Source: an uncultured Eggerthella sp.
Lineage (GTDB): Bacteria; Actinomycetota; Coriobacteriia; Coriobacteriales; Eggerthellaceae
Direction of reading: 5' to 3'
DNA: 64,000 nt
Assembly: GCA_900542525.1 (NCBI GenBank)
Contig: UQNZ01000002.1
Location: 1 to 64,000 of the forward strand
Each line of letters opens with the position of its first letter. The stretch's first letter is position 1. The notes under the pieces were generated by a model. It worked only from the letters and a program-made list of their open reading frames with translations. It was not told the DNA's origin and did no database searches. Both the position numbers and the translations under genes were made by a program. Positions 43,378-52,697 of this stretch are shown in pieces.

Positions 43378-44222
43378 CTATTGCCCAAGCTGGGCATACT
43401 TTTCTTCAGTAGCGCTCTTCGAGCCTTCCCACCAATCTCGGTTCTGGTCGTACCAAGCGATAGTCTCGCGCGGGCCTGCCTCGAAATCGGTATGTTCGGG
43501 CTGCCAACCAAGTTCATGCTTGAGCTTAGTAGCATCAATCACGTACCTTCGATCGTGTCCCGGTCGATTCTTCACTCATCCGAAATCGTCAGCATCGCGC
43601 CCCATCGCAACGAGGATCGCACGTAAGACATCGATGTTGTTCTTCTCGCCATCAGCACCAATGAGGTACGTTTCGCCCAAACAGCCGAGGAGTGATTCTG
43701 TGCATGGATCCAATCACGAACATTGGGCCCATCACCATAGAGTTTTGGCCTCATGCCCGAAAGAATATTGTTAATCTGGCGAGGAATGAATTTCTCGATA
43801 TGCTGATACGGCCCGCAATTGTTCGAACAGTTCAAAATGGTCACCGGCACTCCATAAGTGCGAAACCATGCACGCACAAGAAGATCAGATGCTGCCTTGG
43901 TAGATGAATAAGAACTGCTCGAATGATAGGGAATCTCCTCGGTGAACTTTACAGGATCATCGAGTGCGAGATCTCCGTATACCTCATCAGTCGAGATGTA
44001 ATGAAAACGTACGCCGTGCTTACGCGCAGCCTCGAAAAGCGTATAAGCTCCTTCGACATTCGTCCGTAAAAAGCGCAGGGTCTGCAATCGAATTATCGTT
44101 ATGAGACCCTGCTACAAAATAAACGACTGCATCAGCAGTCGCGAAAAGTCGCTCAACTAGCTCGGTATCGCAAATATCACCCTGAATAAAGGTTGGTGCA
44201 ATACCAGAAATCCTTCTCAGGC
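43378..44222 (-). pseudogene. rfbB: dTDP-glucose 4,6-dehydratase fragment (copy 2)
   Basis: Homology begins near 44219 with GIAPTFIQGDICD, so the Rossmann N-terminus is missing. A shift follows at ADPALF/LRTNVEG (about 44075). A long open part runs from STDEVYGDLALDDP through the YSSTKAASD catalytic Tyr/Lys to NVRDWIHAQNHSSAVW, with a further shift near 43690. A stop-interrupted stretch then ends in GHDRRYVIDATKLKHELGW. The 5' edge abuts the stop of the Wzy-like gene. The copy differs clearly from those at 36834 and 57423. Confidence 0.9.
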
Positions 44223-44226
44223 AATT

Positions 44227-45546
44227 TTAGGCGCTTGTTTCCTTTGTTGTCTCTACACTAAAATTTAAGTAGTAGCTTTGACAGGCAACCAAAAGTATCA
44301 GCCACTGAAAAACATCATAATTATGCATTAGCGTTTCCAAAGAAGCATTTAGAAGGATTGCAAAAACCCCAATTAGCAACGCAACCTTAATACCGTATCT
44401 TTCTTCTTTTTGCAAAGACAAGAAGACATACCCCACAAGGAGAAAAAAGAAAGCTGCCAGAACAAGCCCTCCCATGAAAAACACATCTAGCACTTGATTA
44501 TGAAAATGTGTAAGTATGTCGCTATTGAGCAACACATGCATAACTTCTTCACTCTGCTTTCCATGACCTAAAATCGGACTCTGAGAAACCTGCTCCCAAC
44601 CAATGTCCCAAATTTGCGTTCTCCCAGAAAGCGTAATTGTTTTATGTAATACGTTCTGAACAAAATCAGTAATCAAAGGCACATGTGTAATGAAATTAAA
44701 AAGGAGAAGACAATTCACAACAACTAATACAGCAAGAAATATCCAAGGCTGAAAAATTTTCTTTGCAGAAGGTTTGTTACTCAACAAAAGGAGCGCAAGC
44801 GACACAATTAAGACAGCTGACAAAGTTACTGCTCCAGAAATGAGAGTTTCTGCGATATAAAACAAAATGAATAAAGGTATCGCCTTTTTAGACCCTTTCC
44901 TCCCGACACCCACATAAAGAAGGGCAGCCAATGCGAGCGCGGGTAAAACGTAATAGCTCAAACTGCTCTTGTAGCCTAAAAACCAATTATTTGTCGAAAA
45001 CGAACCTCCAGCAACACTGTACATCCCACTGGGAAATGCTATAACGCAAAAAAAGTTTATTACTAATAGCGCGTTTAGATAAATCCATAAGGAATTAAAC
45101 AAGACACCAGGTTGCCGCCTGCAACACGCCCAAAGAAAAACAATTGCTATAGCTCGATAACTTACTTTAATGGCATCTATGATTGAGCCAGCATTCACAA
45201 TTGTTATACAAATAAAAAGCAGGAAAAACCCTATGAAAAGCAAAATGATCTTATCGAGTCTGTATGCATATCTAAAATTAAAGCGTAGGCAACAATACAA
45301 GCCCACAGAAGCCAGAGTCGCTGCAACACTCCACAACTGCCAAAACACAGTAACGAAAGGGAATATCTCATAAACACCTGTCGGTAACAGCAGCCCCACT
45401 AGAACTAAACAGATGAAGGAATACGAGGTTGGAGCATTGCTTATTGCCTTTTTGAATTTTGATAAGCGCTCATGCTTGCCACTATGGATAGATTCTGAAG
45501 CATTGTTTGAAAAAGGCAAAAGCAATATTTCTGCATTTCTCGCCAT
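44227..45546 (-). CDS. Wzy/O-antigen-ligase-like membrane protein
   Basis: The 439-residue protein has about 11-12 hydrophobic helices from residue 35 on, with a larger outer loop (about 285-345) containing SGRTQIWDIGWEQVSQSPILGHG, the pattern typical of Wzy polymerases and WaaL-type ligases. In this locus it would polymerise repeat units or join the polymer at the outer membrane face. ATG 45546 has GGTGG upstream and is favoured over the GTG three codons earlier. Codon use is AT-rich like the rest of the locus. Confidence 0.87.
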   Translation of the reverse strand: MARNAEILLLPFSNNASESIHSGKHERLSKFKKAISNAPTSYSFICLVLVGLLLPTGVYEIFPFVTVFWQLWSVAATLASVGLYCCLRFNFRYAYRLDKIILLFIGFFLLFICITIVNAGSIIDAIKVSYRAIAIVFLWACCRRQPGVLFNSLWIYLNALLVINFFCVIAFPSGMYSVAGGSFSTNNWFLGYKSSLSYYVLPALALAALLYVGVGRKGSKKAIPLFILFYIAETLISGAVTLSAVLIVSLALLLLSNKPSAKKIFQPWIFLAVLVVVNCLLLFNFITHVPLITDFVQNVLHKTITLSGRTQIWDIGWEQVSQSPILGHGKQSEEVMHVLLNSDILTHFHNQVLDVFFMGGLVLAAFFFLLVGYVFLSLQKEERYGIKVALLIGVFAILLNASLETLMHNYDVFQWLILLVACQSYYLNFSVETTKETSA

Positions 45547-45599
45547 ACTTACCACCGTCGAAAATCACTTATTTCGCTTTTTCAAAAAACCCAAATAGC

Positions 45600-46067
45600 T
45601 TATTTACTCGCACTTATAAACCTGAAATTGGATATGCCCGCATTCATAGCCGCCTCTTTATCACATTCAGCGTCACCCAAAAAAAGCGACCGCGCAAGAT
45701 CGATATTGTAGTCACGCGCCGCCTCCATAATTAATCCTGGTTTAGGCTTTCTGCATTCACACGGTCCCGTAAATAACTCATGATGCGGACAATAATAGAT
45801 TGCGTCAATTCGCGCATCGTAGTTTTCTAAAAGCTGTCTGCACATTTCGGCATGAAAACAATGCATATCATCTTCAGTATAAAACCCTCGAGCAATACCA
45901 GATTGATTAGTAACTATTATTACCAAATAGCCTTCTTGATTATACCGATGAATCAGCTCTGGAACGCCCTGTATAAACTCAAGATCCTCAGGTCTATAAG
46001 CGTATCCCTTATCTACAATAATAGTGCCGTCTCTATCGAAAAAGGCCGCTTTCGTTTTAGGCGTCAT
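45600..46067 (-). CDS. gmhB: D-glycero-beta-D-manno-heptose 1,7-bisphosphate 7-phosphatase
   Basis: HAD phosphatase that removes the 7-phosphate in ADP-heptose synthesis. The 155-residue protein has motif I FFDRDGTI, motif II VTNQSGIARG, the zinc-binding loop CPHH ... CECRKP, and motif IV FLGDAECD with its acidic residues. ATG 46067 overlaps the gmhA end by 11 bases, with AGAGG nine bases upstream. It forms a gmhA-gmhB pair directly below hldE, so the three activities are encoded together. Confidence 0.94.
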   Translation of the reverse strand: MTPKTKAAFFDRDGTIIVDKGYAYRPEDLEFIQGVPELIHRYNQEGYLVIIVTNQSGIARGFYTEDDMHCFHAEMCRQLLENYDARIDAIYYCPHHELFTGPCECRKPKPGLIMEAARDYNIDLARSLFLGDAECDKEAAMNAGISNFRFISASK

Positions 46068-46647
46068 TTGAGAGAGCCTCTTCAATTAGACCGCAAAGAA
46101 TATGATAAACGCACTCATGCGCTTCTTGAATATGCGCAGTGACTTGATGAGGTATCACAATAGCATAATCAGAAAGCTCTTTTAGCTCGCCTCCATCACG
46201 GCCCGCTAATAAAACTGTCACACCGCCCAACTCACGAGCCTTCTTAAAAGCTCGAATTATATTCTCAGAATTTCCGCTGGTTGAAAGTCCTAATAGCACG
46301 TCCCCTTCATCAAGAAGCCCTTCTACTTGCCGCTCTAGAATAGACTCAAAACCATAATCATTTGCAATAGCCGTCATGGTTGCAATATCGCTATTGAGCG
46401 CAATTGCCCTATACGCTTTTCGTTCTGCCTGGAAGCGACCGACTATCTCTCCGGCAATATGCAGCGCATCGCTTGCCGAACCACCATTCCCACATGTCAA
46501 AACTTTATTTCCATGTTTTAGTGCAGAGGTCAGCTGCGTAGCAATTTCTGCAACATCCGAAAGAAATTCATCATCCGACGCTAAGCTATGAATTAATGCT
46601 TCTGCTTCTAGCAGTTCTTTTCTTACAATCGATATTTTACTTTTCAT
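46057..46647 (-). CDS. gmhA: Sedoheptulose 7-phosphate isomerase
   Basis: SIS-domain enzyme that converts sedoheptulose 7-phosphate to D-glycero-D-manno-heptose 7-phosphate, the first step of heptose nucleotide synthesis. The 196-residue protein shows CGNGGSASDALHIAGEIVGRF with the conserved Ser-rich loop, GLSTSGNSENI and a C-terminal AHECVYHILC. Length is normal. It starts six bases after the hldE stop. Confidence 0.95.
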   Translation of the reverse strand: MKSKISIVRKELLEAEALIHSLASDDEFLSDVAEIATQLTSALKHGNKVLTCGNGGSASDALHIAGEIVGRFQAERKAYRAIALNSDIATMTAIANDYGFESILERQVEGLLDEGDVLLGLSTSGNSENIIRAFKKARELGGVTVLLAGRDGGELKELSDYAIVIPHQVTAHIQEAHECVYHILCGLIEEALSNDA

Positions 46648-46653
46648 TGCCTT

Positions 46654-48150
46654 TTATTTCTTTGATGCTGTTAGTATCTTTTTGACAATACTTGTAGTTG
46701 AATATCCTACCAATTCGGGCGCCAAATCAACTTCAAGGGCGAAAATAGACTCAGGAATTTCATTAATGTCGTAATCGCCTCCTTTAAAATGTACATCTGG
46801 ACGAATTCTTTTCATGATACACATCGGCGCATTCTGGTAGTCACTAAAACTTTTTAACAGCTCCAATTCATCTTGACTGGGATCAAATATACTTACTTCA
46901 GGATCAAAGATGACCACAGCATCAACAACCTGTAGGCTCGCAAGCACATTTGCCCTATCCAGTTCATTGTTAATTGGCCTGTCGTTTCCTTTTAGTTTTT
47001 TAACTGATTGATCGGAATTCAGTAACACAACTAAATGCTCACCGACGCTCCTTGCTTTCTCTAACAATGCCAGATGGCCAGAATGCAAAACATCAAAACA
47101 TCCATTTGTTGTTACGATCTTCTCTTCCCTTTTGCGCCAGTTGTTTAAAAGAGAATCCAAATCATCATAGTCTTGGATAGAAAAAATATTCTTGTTACCA
47201 AAACTAGGTCTGTTCATTTCGATTTCCGCCTGAGAAACCGTTGCTGTTCCTGGCTTAGCGACCACAAGGCCAGCTGCTATGTTTGCAATCGCAATAGCTT
47301 CATCAATGTTGTTTAGATCTCTATCAAGTTTGCTGGCTAGAGCTGCAACTGCTGTATCACCAGCACCCGAAACATCATACACATCGTAAACTTTAGAAGA
47401 AACATGAAATTCTTTATCGTGCCCAATTAAAGACATTCCACATTCAGAGCGAGTTAAAAGCAAGTAGTCAATGCCCAACTCTGATGGCAGATTCTTAAAT
47501 GTACGTACCAAAAACTCTGAGTCGTTCTCAACAGAAATGCCTGCATATTCACTTATTTCTTTTAAATTTGGAGTAATTATTGTTGCACCAGAGTATTTGC
47601 TCCAGTCTTTTCCTTTTGGGTCGACAATGACGGGAATGCCTAAACTCTGAGACTTTTTTATAATCTGCTGACAAAGGAACTGGCTACAAGTGCCCTTGCC
47701 GTAATCGCTTATTATTACAATGTCTTGGTCGCTCAGTACTTCATCGATTGACGCAAGCAGCATCTTCTCAATTTCATCATCTACCGCATAAGAGTCATGC
47801 CAATCAATCCTGATAAGCTGTTGGTCATTCCCCACCAATCGCATTTTATGGATCGTTCTCTGCTGAGGCAAGCGGCATATCGCCGTAGAATCAATATCTT
47901 GCCGCTCAAACTCTTCTTGCATTACAGATGCATTCTCGTCATCGCCACAAACTCCCACTATTGAAGTACGAGCTGCAAGAGCACTTGTATTTCTTGCAAC
48001 ATTTGCCGCCCCGCCCAAATAATGAAATCTATGGTTAGGCTTTAAAACAGGTACTGGAGCTTCTGGCGAAATCCTTGATACGTCGCCATACAAAAAGGTA
48101 TCCACCATCAAGTCACCAAATATAAGGATGCTTTTTGTTGATTCAGTCAT
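46654..48150 (-). CDS. hldE: Bifunctional heptose-7-phosphate kinase / heptose-1-phosphate adenylyltransferase
   Basis: HldE phosphorylates heptose 7-phosphate at C1 and later adds AMP to make ADP-D-glycero-beta-D-manno-heptose. The 498-residue fusion has an N-terminal ribokinase-like domain (about 8-315: GDLMVDTFLYGDVSRISPEA, VSGAGDTAVAALA with the catalytic Asp) and a C-terminal nucleotidyltransferase (about 345-498: TNGCFDVLHSGHLALL and KGNDRPIN). ATG 48150 follows the Wzx stop by one base. The adenylyl domain points to ADP- rather than GDP-heptose. No hldD epimerase is seen, so the D,D form may be used. Confidence 0.95.
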   Translation of the reverse strand: MTESTKSILIFGDLMVDTFLYGDVSRISPEAPVPVLKPNHRFHYLGGAANVARNTSALAARTSIVGVCGDDENASVMQEEFERQDIDSTAICRLPQQRTIHKMRLVGNDQQLIRIDWHDSYAVDDEIEKMLLASIDEVLSDQDIVIISDYGKGTCSQFLCQQIIKKSQSLGIPVIVDPKGKDWSKYSGATIITPNLKEISEYAGISVENDSEFLVRTFKNLPSELGIDYLLLTRSECGMSLIGHDKEFHVSSKVYDVYDVSGAGDTAVAALASKLDRDLNNIDEAIAIANIAAGLVVAKPGTATVSQAEIEMNRPSFGNKNIFSIQDYDDLDSLLNNWRKREEKIVTTNGCFDVLHSGHLALLEKARSVGEHLVVLLNSDQSVKKLKGNDRPINNELDRANVLASLQVVDAVVIFDPEVSIFDPSQDELELLKSFSDYQNAPMCIMKRIRPDVHFKGGDYDINEIPESIFALEVDLAPELVGYSTTSIVKKILTASKK

Positions 48151-48151
48151 T

Positions 48152-49585
48152 TCAGGCCTTCGTCTTGATAAAACTACACGCAAGCTCTTTCAATCTAAAT
48201 AAACCCTCAGTTAGTATATATCTTATCGATACATGCATTTCTTGATGGGCCTTTAATGGCCAATACCACACGTTAAAGGCTATTTGACATACGATCTGGC
48301 CTAATAAAAGCCCCCAAATACCGAGATGGAAGACTTGCAAAAACAAAACAGCAACGCCAACAGTGGCTAGCGAAGTGCCGATAAATGACCATGCGTAGGG
48401 AATTCTATTAGTGCAAGAAAAATAGGATGTAAAAATGTTTCTGTAGCTTAACAAGAATTGGTAAGTTGCTGCAGCGAGCATTATCAGTACAGATGGCGTA
48501 ACCTCAGGCCGTATGAGATTTAAGATTGGCAACCCCGCAGCAATGATAATGACCAGCTCGATGAAAAAAATTGTTAAGAATGAAACCACGATCAAAGCCA
48601 TTGTCTCTTTTGTTTTTGAGGGATTGTTCATCACATAGGCAGCTTGCAAAACCGGCTGATTAGCCGAATAAAAAACCAAAGCGATCTGCGCAATTACAAT
48701 AGCGACATTCATAGCTAAAGAATACATACCTGTCAACGTGAGACTCATATAAAGTGGTGCAATTATTACGCATGCTTGATTGGTAAGATAGTTAGCAAGT
48801 GTAACAAGTCCTTCTCGAGAAGCATTATGCCAAACTGCCTTGAATAAATCCCATATTTCTTGCCTACTTGCTTTATGCTCTACTTCTTTTAAATGAAGCC
48901 CTATCTCTTTGTATCTGTAAAATTCCCACCTGCTGAGAAGGCGAAATATGATGCTATACAACAAATATGCAAAGCCTGTTCCAATAATGCCGAAGCCCAA
49001 AAAAAGAAATAAAAGGGTCAAAAACATCCAGGCTGAATTAGAAAAAACTAGTACTCTGTTAACCGCCGAAATAGCACCTACCCCGTTCATGAAAGAGCGG
49101 TAGTAGTTGTAATAGAGATTCAAAAAAGTTGCGAGAGCAAACAACGACCAGGCGATCAGTACTTCTTGTTGGGGCAAATCAGAACTAATGTGCAATATAT
49201 ACATTGTTCCCGGAATTGCTAAGCCAACAAACGCAATAAGCGACAATACAAAAAATACAATTTTGCATGCCGTCATGGTCCTCTTCATTAAAACAAAATT
49301 TGGCTCATCGTTTTGAGAAAATACTGCTTTGGTTTTTACCAGCTTGACAGCCCCATTCCAGCAGTAATTAATATTGCGACCGAATGTAGTACTAAATCCA
49401 AAATCAAAAACAACTGCGATAGCCGTTAAGCTCTGAAACACCGCCCAAAGCCCATACATTTCATTATCGAGAAAGAAAAGCACTATAAGAAATAGAATGC
49501 CTTTTGAGCCTAGCGACATAACAGTGCCAGCACAGCTCCATATATAATCCTTATTGCTTAGTTTTATCGCCACAAACAATACCAA
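48152..49585 (-). CDS. Wzx-type polysaccharide flippase
   Basis: The 477-residue protein has about 12-14 hydrophobic helices in the MOP/Wzx layout, starting with KGILFLIVLFFLDNEMYGLW and FDFGFSTTFGRNINY, typical of the family's N-terminus. It would flip undecaprenyl-linked repeat units across the membrane. The start is uncertain: TTG 49585 or GTG four codons later, neither with a clear ribosome site. It is directly followed by hldE. Confidence 0.87.
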   Translation of the reverse strand: MVLFVAIKLSNKDYIWSCAGTVMSLGSKGILFLIVLFFLDNEMYGLWAVFQSLTAIAVVFDFGFSTTFGRNINYCWNGAVKLVKTKAVFSQNDEPNFVLMKRTMTACKIVFFVLSLIAFVGLAIPGTMYILHISSDLPQQEVLIAWSLFALATFLNLYYNYYRSFMNGVGAISAVNRVLVFSNSAWMFLTLLFLFLGFGIIGTGFAYLLYSIIFRLLSRWEFYRYKEIGLHLKEVEHKASRQEIWDLFKAVWHNASREGLVTLANYLTNQACVIIAPLYMSLTLTGMYSLAMNVAIVIAQIALVFYSANQPVLQAAYVMNNPSKTKETMALIVVSFLTIFFIELVIIIAAGLPILNLIRPEVTPSVLIMLAAATYQFLLSYRNIFTSYFSCTNRIPYAWSFIGTSLATVGVAVLFLQVFHLGIWGLLLGQIVCQIAFNVWYWPLKAHQEMHVSIRYILTEGLFRLKELACSFIKTKA

Positions 49586-49704
49586 TAATCACAACGTAAA
49601 AATGTTCAAGTGCAATCTCATCTTGAGCTTGCACCAATAAGGCTATTTTAAAACTATAGAGAACGACAACATACACTAAACTTGCAGGAATGCTTAAACA
49701 GCAC

Positions 49705-50973
49705 TTATATAGCTGCCTGATCCTTATGTTTCGTTTCTACCCATGACTCAATTACTTCAAAAAGCTCTTCTGGCTGTATCTTTGACAAACAGAGGGCTGA
49801 TTCTCCATTATTAACCCTCATTCGACATTCATCATTATCTGCACCCATAAGCCCTTTTAAGGGAACGCATCCATAACACGGTAGTTCATTTATTCCAGCT
49901 TGACCAATACACAGTGGTTCAACAGTTTCTGGACTGGGCGCATCAATTACATATGGAAGTGGCCTCGTACCGTTCCATGCTCCAATCAAACAAAACGACT
50001 GCGTCCCTACAGAAGCTGCCACATGAATAGAGCCACTATCCACGCTTATATGAAAAGAACTTTTTCGGAGCAATTCAATCCATTGATCAAATGATGTCTT
50101 TCCAATTAAGTTGTACGTACGTTCGCTGTTCTCGATATGCTTAATCGCCTCAGAATAAAGAGGGTTTGCCGTCTCGCCGCCTGTAAAGCATACAGAATAG
50201 TCATATTTATCGTGAATCAAATTTACAATCGTAGCAAATTTCTCTGGCTCCCAAATGCGTTGTGCCGAAGCCGAATCTAATGAAATTGTTACATATGGCT
50301 CATCAATCGGAGAATAATCGCAGAGCTTCTTTATTGGATATATTCTAGTCTTGTAAGACTCGCCGCCGATTCTTCTTATAATTAGTTGCTGCCGCTTCAT
50401 TTCATGCAAATTGAACGGAACATATATTTTATCTGTATATGCCCTTTCAAAATACCAGCGCAAGTTACCAATATTGTGCTCTATGTCCCGTTTTGCCTTT
50501 ATCGAATCATGATCGATATCGTCAAAAACACCGATACTACAATTTGAATTAACCGTTGCAACAATATAGGCGGCAAGAGGCATAATATGAGCAACATTTA
50601 CTATTATCTTCTCAAATTCTAAGTTTCTCATTTTCTTTATAGTGTTGTATGTTTCGAAAAACCTTGTACCCCCGCCTTCATAAGGATAAGGCACGTCAAG
50701 AAAAGAATACTCTGACATATCCGCAATGGTCTCACACACTTTACGAAGCCGTTTGTTGCAAAGTACGCATATTTCCCAACCATCTTCTTTTGAAAACAGC
50801 CGTTTTGTCTCCAAAAGAAGATCCATATTTAAAATTGCGTTACCAATATGACCACCAAAAATGATCAATATCTTCTTATTGTTAACGTGTTTTATTCTTT
50901 TTTTCTTATGGAGGAGATACACATAAATAAATGCAAAACCTTTAGAAACCAAAGTACGGATTTTTTGTACCAT
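49705..50973 (-). CDS. GT9-family glycosyltransferase (heptosyltransferase-like)
   Basis: The 422-residue protein has a GT-B fold of the ADP-heptosyltransferase family. The N-terminal half begins KILIIFGGHIGNAILNMDLL. The C-terminal nucleotide-binding half has VTISLDSASAQRIWEPEKF, CFTGGETANPLY and HISVDSGSIHVAASVGT, the signature of GT9. With gmhA, gmhB and hldE nearby, it is the probable user of ADP-heptose. An extra C-terminal Cys-containing stretch (CYGCVPLKG) is unusual. AAAGGA precedes the ATG. Confidence 0.88.
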   Translation of the reverse strand: MVQKIRTLVSKGFAFIYVYLLHKKKRIKHVNNKKILIIFGGHIGNAILNMDLLLETKRLFSKEDGWEICVLCNKRLRKVCETIADMSEYSFLDVPYPYEGGGTRFFETYNTIKKMRNLEFEKIIVNVAHIMPLAAYIVATVNSNCSIGVFDDIDHDSIKAKRDIEHNIGNLRWYFERAYTDKIYVPFNLHEMKRQQLIIRRIGGESYKTRIYPIKKLCDYSPIDEPYVTISLDSASAQRIWEPEKFATIVNLIHDKYDYSVCFTGGETANPLYSEAIKHIENSERTYNLIGKTSFDQWIELLRKSSFHISVDSGSIHVAASVGTQSFCLIGAWNGTRPLPYVIDAPSPETVEPLCIGQAGINELPCYGCVPLKGLMGADNDECRMRVNNGESALCLSKIQPEELFEVIESWVETKHKDQAAI

Positions 50974-51056
50974 TTTGTTCCTTTTGTCAATTCCTTGGAC
51001 TATCGTTCATTTATCGAAATAGAGCAAACGCCTATAAACACTCGTGCTAGACTTAA

Positions 51057-51581
51057 TCATTCGCACACATAGTCCTCTTTCAAAACGCTCATCATCATTA
51101 TGTCTATATAGCGTCCGTTCTTAAAAATGGCCTTCCTTCTTATTCCTTCTTCTACGAAGCCACATTTTAGATACATATTAATCGCACGATCATTCAAAGT
51201 TAGAACCTGTAATTGAACACGATGTAAATTCAAATCGTAGAATGCGTGCCTGAGCATTTCTTTCGTAGCAAAAGACCCTAATCCTTTTCCCCTGTTTAGC
51301 GTATCGCCGATCATTATCGAAAAATCGGCACACGAATTTGTGCGATCGATATTCAGCAGATACACACATCCCAGAATCGCGCCTTCATCGCCTTCTTCCA
51401 CAATCGCACACCTTACACAATTATTTCGAGATTTCATGTAGGTGTCGAACCAATTCAAATCAACTTCCTCGTTAATATAGCGATAAGTTGATCCTAAAAG
51501 CGCAATAAGCTCTGGATCCCTTCTCCACTTATTTATTTCTTTTATATCATTTCTCTCAATTTCGCGAAGCTTTAGTGTCAT
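51057..51581 (-). CDS. GNAT-family N-acetyltransferase (RimJ/RimL-like)
   Basis: The 174-residue GNAT protein carries the acetyl-CoA loop NRGKGLGSFATKEML and the later strand-helix DLNLHRVQLQVLTLNDRAIN. Many relatives acetylate amino groups of nucleotide-linked sugars (PseH or WecD-like). The ATG overlaps the stop of the upstream aminotransferase-like gene by one base (TGATG), so they are coupled. A role in acetylating the amino sugar made here is inferred. Confidence 0.87.
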   Translation of the reverse strand: MTLKLREIERNDIKEINKWRRDPELIALLGSTYRYINEEVDLNWFDTYMKSRNNCVRCAIVEEGDEGAILGCVYLLNIDRTNSCADFSIMIGDTLNRGKGLGSFATKEMLRHAFYDLNLHRVQLQVLTLNDRAINMYLKCGFVEEGIRRKAIFKNGRYIDIMMMSVLKEDYVCE

Positions 51582-52549
51582 CAGTTCAACCCTTCTCTAG
51601 CCCCAAAATCAAGTACGGCCTGAATTATGCAATTCATTTCAGCCGGACCATAACGTTCATCAACTGGCAAAGGCAATATATTGCTAGCCAACATGTACTC
51701 AAGGTCTCTAGACTCCATCTCTTCCAAGACATTAGGCCACAGAACCGGAATGTATATTTTATTCTCAATCAGGTGTTTTCTTAACCCATTTCCATTACGA
51801 ACATACAAAGGATACGCATAGGCGCCTTCGATATTTTGAACATTTATGAGATTGTACTCAGATAAGGCATCGTTCAAATACATATAGTTCTTGGTTCTTT
51901 TGCTTTTTGCGCACTCATAATCGATAGAGTGAAGTATATTTGCCGTTAGTTTTGACATCCTCATCAATGGCTGCGAGGCTATATATTTCTCGCTTTCTCT
52001 ATAATTTGCATAGAATTCAGATGCTGTTCGCTCAAACCTACCTACCAGGTGCCCGATGTTTTGAAATGATTCTGCGGTCTTAAGCTCCTTATTGAAGATG
52101 CTATCCGTATATAAAAAGGCTCCATCAGGAACACCAAGAAATTTTCTACAAGTATATAGAGTATCAAGGTGAGGAATAGGCTTTTGATAGTATGCGTGCG
52201 CATTATCGACAATCAAATTCGGATAATTGTTCCATAGTTTTTCTATAGTTTCATTTGTTAATTGTCCATAGTAGTTAACCAGATAAAGCCAATCATCGGC
52301 TCCCAAATCAAGATCGACTGGCATAAAGGAATTATCAACATGATAGTAGATCGTCTCTACCCCATAAGTTTTACAGGCGCTCTTAACTGAGCCACACAAA
52401 AAATAGGGTATATGTATTCTCTTGATATTCTTTCTTGCAATTATTATGTAGTTCAGGCAATTACGGCCGCTGTTCAAAGCTATAGCCTCTTCATGAAGCA
52501 TTGGCCTATCATAATATGGCCACTCTATGAATCCACCTATTTCTTTCAT
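51581..52549 (-). CDS. DegT-like PLP aminotransferase (short, divergent)
   Basis: The 322-residue protein has the type-I aminotransferase fold. Seen are IHIPYFLCGSVKSACKTYG, VDNAHAYYQKPIPHLDTL (with the PLP-contacting Asp) and TCRKFLGVPDGAFLY, in which the Lys is the probable PLP lysine. It is shorter than standard DegT proteins (about 370) and resembles LPS-locus variants. It is coupled to the GNAT gene. A 148-bp spacer separates it from the divergent sugar transferase. Confidence 0.75.
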   Translation of the reverse strand: MKEIGGFIEWPYYDRPMLHEEAIALNSGRNCLNYIIIARKNIKRIHIPYFLCGSVKSACKTYGVETIYYHVDNSFMPVDLDLGADDWLYLVNYYGQLTNETIEKLWNNYPNLIVDNAHAYYQKPIPHLDTLYTCRKFLGVPDGAFLYTDSIFNKELKTAESFQNIGHLVGRFERTASEFYANYRESEKYIASQPLMRMSKLTANILHSIDYECAKSKRTKNYMYLNDALSEYNLINVQNIEGAYAYPLYVRNGNGLRKHLIENKIYIPVLWPNVLEEMESRDLEYMLASNILPLPVDERYGPAEMNCIIQAVLDFGAREGLN

Positions 52550-52697
52550 CGTCCATGCCCACCAATTGCTGGTTTTATAAATCTAAATGCAGTTAACTTA
52601 ATTTAAAATACTGATTATAATCGATGTGTGTAAATCTGATCTATGCTTTTACTCAGTTTACAAAATTAGGTAATAAGTAACTCTTAAGAGGATTCTC

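Noticed and set aside
36834..44222. Composite transposon or integrative element
   Set aside because: No transposase, integrase, terminal inverted repeats or target duplication was seen; rmlB-based exchange explains the borders.
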